NCBI GenBank assembly: GCA_947479075.1
Contig: CANJZR010000009.1
Span: 1 to 18,248, forward strand
Source: Planctomycetaceae bacterium
GTDB lineage: Bacteria > Planctomycetota > Planctomycetia > Planctomycetales > Planctomycetaceae
Reading direction: 5' to 3'
Length of the DNA stretch: 18,248 nt
The position numbers and the translations under genes are program-made. Shown here piece by piece: positions 15,011 through 18,248 of this stretch (the stretch's first letter is position 1; each line of letters begins with the position of its first letter). Under the pieces are notes generated by a model, which saw nothing but the letters and a program-made list of their open reading frames with translations, was not told the origin of the DNA and did not search any database.

Positions 15011-18000
15011 ATGCTCAATTCAATCAGTGGTCGCATTGCTCGGTTTTGGCAACAGCAAGTGACGTCCACTTGGGAAGCACTCTTCCACGGCAGCCGGAAA
15101 CGTTCCGGTCGTGCCCATCGAGCCCTGAAGCCGGGCCGAACACTTGAGGATCGTACGCTGCTGGCGGCGATCATCGTCAATAGTCTGGCCGACAACACGA
15201 CCGGTGGGGATGGATTGACCACACTCCGCGAAGCAATCCTCGCGGCCAATGCATCGGCGGGGGCTGACACCATCTCGTTCGCTTCAGGCTTGAACGGGAC
15301 CATCAGCCTCACCCAGGGACAGATGTCGATTACTGACTCTGTGAGGATTACCGGAAACGGCACAGCCAATACGATCATCGATGGCCAGAACCTTTCTCGC
15401 ATATTTGGCATCACAGCTGGTGATGTGACGATCGAATCACTGACGCTGACCCGAGGCAAGACCACCGCGAATAGCCAGGGTGGCGGAGCCATTCGTTCCA
15501 CGTCAGCGGGGACACTCTCCATCGAAAGAAGCCAGATCACCGCCAGCTCGACCACTGGTACCGATTCGGACGGAGGAGCCATTCTGAGCTACTTCGGTCC
15601 GGTGGTCGTCAGTGAGTCCACGTTGTCCGGAAACTTGACGACCGGCGGCAACTCCGGCGGTGGCGCGATCGCTGCTTACAGCGGATCAATCACACTGTCT
15701 CTGTCGACGCTGACTGGAAATTCGACGGCAAATGTTGACGCTGGTGGTGGAGCTGTGGCCTCGAACTACGGTGAGGTCAACGTGATTCAGAGTACGCTGT
15801 CCGGGAACTCGACCGCTGGCAACGACTCCAGTGGTGGCGCGATCTTCTCGTTCGGAGCTGTCCATCTGGATCGGAGCACACTGTCCGGCAACAGCACGTC
15901 CGGGCTCCGCGCCGAAGGGGGCGCGATCTATGTCACGGATCGCGAAGTCACCGTTTCACGGAGTACCTTGTCCGGGAACTCCACTTCTGGGAACAACGCC
16001 AGCGGCGGTGCGATTTACTCTTACGACCAGAATGTCACCGTCAGCCAGAGCACGTTTTCCGGCAATTCGACCGCGGGAACTGATGCCAACGGCGGAGCCA
16101 TCTTCGTCCAGACGGGTGGGGCTATCCTCATCAGCCAGAGTACCCTGACGGGGAATCTGGCCACGGCGAGTGTCGGCGGTGCCGTCTTCGGAGCGACCTC
16201 GAATCTGACGATCAACAACAGTATTGTCGCTCTCAACTCGGATTTGGGAACGGCTCCCGATTTCATGACGCCGACTTCAGGGACGGTGAGTGTCGGTTAC
16301 AGCATCATCGGCGTGAATACGGGAACCGGTCTCACGGCTACTGTGGGAACGACGCCTGGAGCGAATGGGAATTTTGTTGGGACGACAGCGACTCCGTTTG
16401 ATCCCAAGATCGGACCGCTTCAGAACAATGGTGGGCCAACCGCAACTCATGCTCTCAAGCTGGACAGCCTCGCATTGAATCGCGGAAACAATGCCTATGC
16501 GGTTGATCCCACAGCTGGCAATACGACTCTGCTCACAGATCAGCGGGGAATTGGCTATTCGCGAATCAGTACTGGCACGGTCGACATTGGAGCCTTTGAG
16601 TCGACACCCCTGACGCCGGGTATCGTATCTGGTGTGCTCACTGTCACTGGCTCAAGTGGGAATGACACGATCCGCGTCTTCAGCCAGGGGGGGATCGTCA
16701 AGATCGATGACGGTTACTCCGTGACCGATACGGGGATCCTGCTCACAAGCCTGACCCGGGTGAACCTGATTGGCCTAGGAGGGAACGATCTATTGCGACT
16801 GGATACGTCACTGGGTGCCGCGGTTGTCGGCAATATGCAGGGTGGTGACGGGGAGGACACGATCGTCAGCGGTCGCGGCAATGACACAGTCGATGGTGGA
16901 ACGGGAGTCGACACTATCAGCTACATCCAGGGCACGACGGGAGTCAAAGTTTCGCTCGCCACACTGACGGCTCAGAACACCGTTGGAGCGGGCACCGACA
17001 CGATCTCCGGGGTCGAGAACCTCATTGGATCCAGCTTCAACGACACATTGACGGGCAATTCCGGTACGAATCGCATCAGCGGTGGCGATGGCAACGACAA
17101 CTTGACGGGTGGAGCGGGTGCGGATGTCCTGGATGGTGGTGAAGGCAACGACACGCTGTTCTTCGACAACTTCGATACGAGCGTTGTCGGCGGGAATGGA
17201 ACTGATACGGCCACGGTTTCAGGAGCGACGGCGGGTGTGACCCTGAATCTGGCCGCTGGTCAGATCGAGAAGGCGAGTGTGGGGACCTCGAGCTACAACA
17301 ACGTCTTAAATGCAGCGGGTGCCACGTGGGCTGTGTCGCTGACGGGGAGTAACGGTAACGATACGCTGATTGGCGGCACGCTGAACGACAATCTCAATGG
17401 TGGTGCTGGCAACGATAGCCTCGTGGGGAATGGTGGCAACGACAACTTGACGGGTGGAGCGGGTGCGGATGTCCTGGATGGCGGTGAAGGCAACGACACG
17501 CTGTACTTCGACAACTTCGATACGAGCGTCATCGGCGGAAGCGGAACCGATACGGCGACGGTGTCGGGAGCAACGGCGGGTGTGACGCTGAACCTGACCG
17601 CTGGTCAGATCGAGAAGGCGAGTGTGGGGACATCGAGCTACAACAACGTCTTGAATGCAGCGGGTGCCACGTGGGCTGTGTCGCTGACGGGGAGTAACGG
17701 CAACGACACACTGATCGGCGGCACGCTGAACGACACGCTCAGTGGCGGTGCTGGTAACGACAGCCTCGTGGGTAATGGTGGGAACGACTATCTGACAGGC
17801 GGAATGGGAGCCGATGTTCTGGACGGCGGTGAAGGTAATGACACGCTGTACTTCGATAACTTCGATACGAGTGTCATTGGCGGGAACGGAACCGATACGG
17901 CGACGGTGTCGGGAGCAACGGCGTCTGTGACCCTGAATCTGACCGCTGGTCAGATCGAGAAGGCGAGTGTGGGGACCTCGAGCTACAACAACGTCTTGAA

Positions 18001-18248
18001 TTCAGCTGGGGCCACATGGGCTGTGTCCCTGACGGGGAGCAACGGTAACGACACGCTGATCGGCGGCACGCTGAACGACACACTCAATGGCGGTGCTGGT
18101 AACGATAGCCTCGTGGGTAATGGTGGGAACGACTATCTGACAGGCGGAGCGGGAGCCGATGTTCTGGATGGCGGTGAAGGTAATGACACGCTGTACTTCG
18201 ATAACTTCGATACGAGTGTCATTGGCGGGAACGGAACCGATACGGCGA
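15011..18248 (+). CDS. Giant exported beta-helix/RTX repeat protein, C-terminus cut by window edge
   Basis: The frame is open from the ATG at 15011 to the window end: 1079 codons, no stop. An in-frame ATG at 14972 would add 13 residues. The N-terminus is basic, with LEDRTLLAA at 45-53, similar to the LEPR-XLL motif found near the start of huge exported planctomycetal proteins. Residues 54-81 (IIVNSLADNTTGGDGLTTLR then EAILAANA) are CSLREA-like. Residues about 158-410 form nine coils of a right-handed beta-helix, each about 29 residues, with GGAI and STLSGNST phrases. DIGAFES at 525-531 closes this region, as in many CSLREA proteins. From about 545 there are RTX-type GGxGxD nonapeptides (GGDGEDTI, GRGNDTVDGGTGVDTI, GGAGADVLDGGEGNDTL), expected to fold on Ca2+. 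From residue 694 the protein is an array of 115-residue tandem repeats. It is probably a surface adhesin or matrix protein; no catalytic motif was seen. Confidence 0.9.
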   Translation, partial: MLNSISGRIARFWQQQVTSTWEALFHGSRKRSGRAHRALKPGRTLEDRTLLAAIIVNSLADNTTGGDGLTTLREAILAANASAGADTISFASGLNGTISLTQGQMSITDSVRITGNGTANTIIDGQNLSRIFGITAGDVTIESLTLTRGKTTANSQGGGAIRSTSAGTLSIERSQITASSTTGTDSDGGAILSYFGPVVVSESTLSGNLTTGGNSGGGAIAAYSGSITLSLSTLTGNSTANVDAGGGAVASNYGEVNVIQSTLSGNSTAGNDSSGGAIFSFGAVHLDRSTLSGNSTSGLRAEGGAIYVTDREVTVSRSTLSGNSTSGNNASGGAIYSYDQNVTVSQSTFSGNSTAGTDANGGAIFVQTGGAILISQSTLTGNLATASVGGAVFGATSNLTINNSIVALNSDLGTAPDFMTPTSGTVSVGYSIIGVNTGTGLTATVGTTPGANGNFVGTTATPFDPKIGPLQNNGGPTATHALKLDSLALNRGNNAYAVDPTAGNTTLLTDQRGIGYSRISTGTVDIGAFESTPLTPGIVSGVLTVTGSSGNDTIRVFSQGGIVKIDDGYSVTDTGILLTSLTRVNLIGLGGNDLLRLDTSLGAAVVGNMQGGDGEDTIVSGRGNDTVDGGTGVDTISYIQGTTGVKVSLATLTAQNTVGAGTDTISGVENLIGSSFNDTLTGNSGTNRISGGDGNDNLTGGAGADVLDGGEGNDTLFFDNFDTSVVGGNGTDTATVSGATAGVTLNLAAGQIEKASVGTSSYNNVLNAAGATWAVSLTGSNGNDTLIGGTLNDNLNGGAGNDSLVGNGGNDNLTGGAGADVLDGGEGNDTLYFDNFDTSVIGGSGTDTATVSGATAGVTLNLTAGQIEKASVGTSSYNNVLNAAGATWAVSLTGSNGNDTLIGGTLNDTLSGGAGNDSLVGNGGNDYLTGGMGADVLDGGEGNDTLYFDNFDTSVIGGNGTDTATVSGATASVTLNLTAGQIEKASVGTSSYNNVLNSAGATWAVSLTGSNGNDTLIGGTLNDTLNGGAGNDSLVGNGGNDYLTGGAGADVLDGGEGNDTLYFDNFDTSVIGGNGTDTA
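15482..16258 (+). repeat. Nine beta-helix coil repeats, period about 87 bp
   Basis: Within the giant gene, GG-A-[IV] coil starts fall at 15482, 15572, 15659, 15746, 15833, 15917, 16004, 16091 and 16175, giving spacings of 90, 87, 87, 87, 84, 87, 87 and 84. All are multiples of three. Each coil carries a conserved [ST]xSTLSGNST-like strand and turn. DNA identity between coils is moderate, so these are old, diverged duplications, unlike the array at 17090. Confidence 0.85.
17090..18248 (+). repeat. Tandem array of 345-bp (115-residue) units
   Basis: Unit boundaries, set at the Gly-Asn-Asp codons, are 17090-17434, 17435-17779, 17780-18124, and a partial unit 18125-18248 cut by the window edge. 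The phrase TTCGATACGAG recurs at 17171, 17516, 17861 and 18206, exactly 345 bases apart. Each unit has RTX nonapeptides (TGGAGADVLDGGEGNDTL and, at the end, LTGSNGNDTLIGGTLND plus LNGGAGNDSLVGNGG) around a non-RTX core of about 60 residues (FDTSV, then TDTATVSGATAGVTLNL, then AGQIEKASVGTSSYNNVLN). Copies are very similar, and many differences are at third codon positions. Confidence 0.93.

Noticed and set aside
14827..15582. Minus-strand 251-codon ORF, and similar ones at 16714-18083
   Set aside because: Mirror frames of the giant exported protein. Its repeated Gly/Thr/Asp codons keep the opposite strand free of stops and give Pro/Ser-rich nonsense.
17090..18248. CRISPR-like or satellite array
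   Set aside because: The period is 345 bp, has no unique spacers, and stays in reading frame with recognisable RTX motifs. It is a coding repeat.

Overview
The window looks like a piece of a Planctomycetota chromosome, probably Planctomycetaceae-like. Four things suggest this: a DUF1501 protein with a twin-arginine-like leader; secreted proteins with leucine-rich repeats or a HEAT-like/PDZ layout of a kind common in that phylum; a giant exported protein with the N-terminal motif LEDRTLLAA (related to the LEPR-XLL export-associated motif); and loosely packed, moderately GC-rich genes with weak ribosome binding sites. Placement is by protein style only; no marker gene for taxonomy is present.

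Left part (1-6.7 kb). An exported Pro/Ser-rich protein runs off the left edge on the minus strand. panD (aspartate decarboxylase) is also on the minus strand and diverges from a two-domain ferritin-like protein. Rightward genes follow: metF (5,10-methylenetetrahydrofolate reductase), then a probable run of three: a SirB1/transglutaminase-like TPR protein, a membrane-anchored endonuclease/exonuclease/phosphatase-fold protein, and a YdjM-type membrane protein with a metal-binding pattern.

Middle (6.7-11.6 kb). A small secreted leucine-rich repeat protein ends in a clear intrinsic terminator. It is followed by a secreted HEAT-like/PDZ protein, a tRNA-Gln(CTG) gene on the minus strand with its own promoter and T-tract, and mutL. 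MutL carries the complete endonuclease/zinc motif set, so mismatch repair here is probably of the MutH-independent type. The mutL/DUF1501 gap holds a 16-bp perfect inverted repeat built from AACCACGAA/ACACGAAG-type units; a related sequence occurs near 6.8 kb.

Right part (11.6-18.2 kb). A minus-strand pair encodes an M81/MlrC-like metallopeptidase and, 63 bp downstream, a DUF1501 protein. After a gene-free divergent region of about 410 bp, a giant rightward gene starts and runs off the right edge. It encodes, in order, the LEDRTLLAA motif, a CSLREA-like segment, a nine-coil beta-helix with a period of about 29 residues, and RTX-type glycine/aspartate repeats that pass into an array of 345-bp (115-residue) tandem repeats. 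This array is the most unusual structure in the window and is a strong candidate for a repeat-number-variable, calcium-dependent surface protein.

I found no CRISPR array, insertion sequence, prophage or recognisable defence cassette. Most genes are housekeeping or typical planctomycetal exported proteins, and no clearly new multi-gene system is evident.
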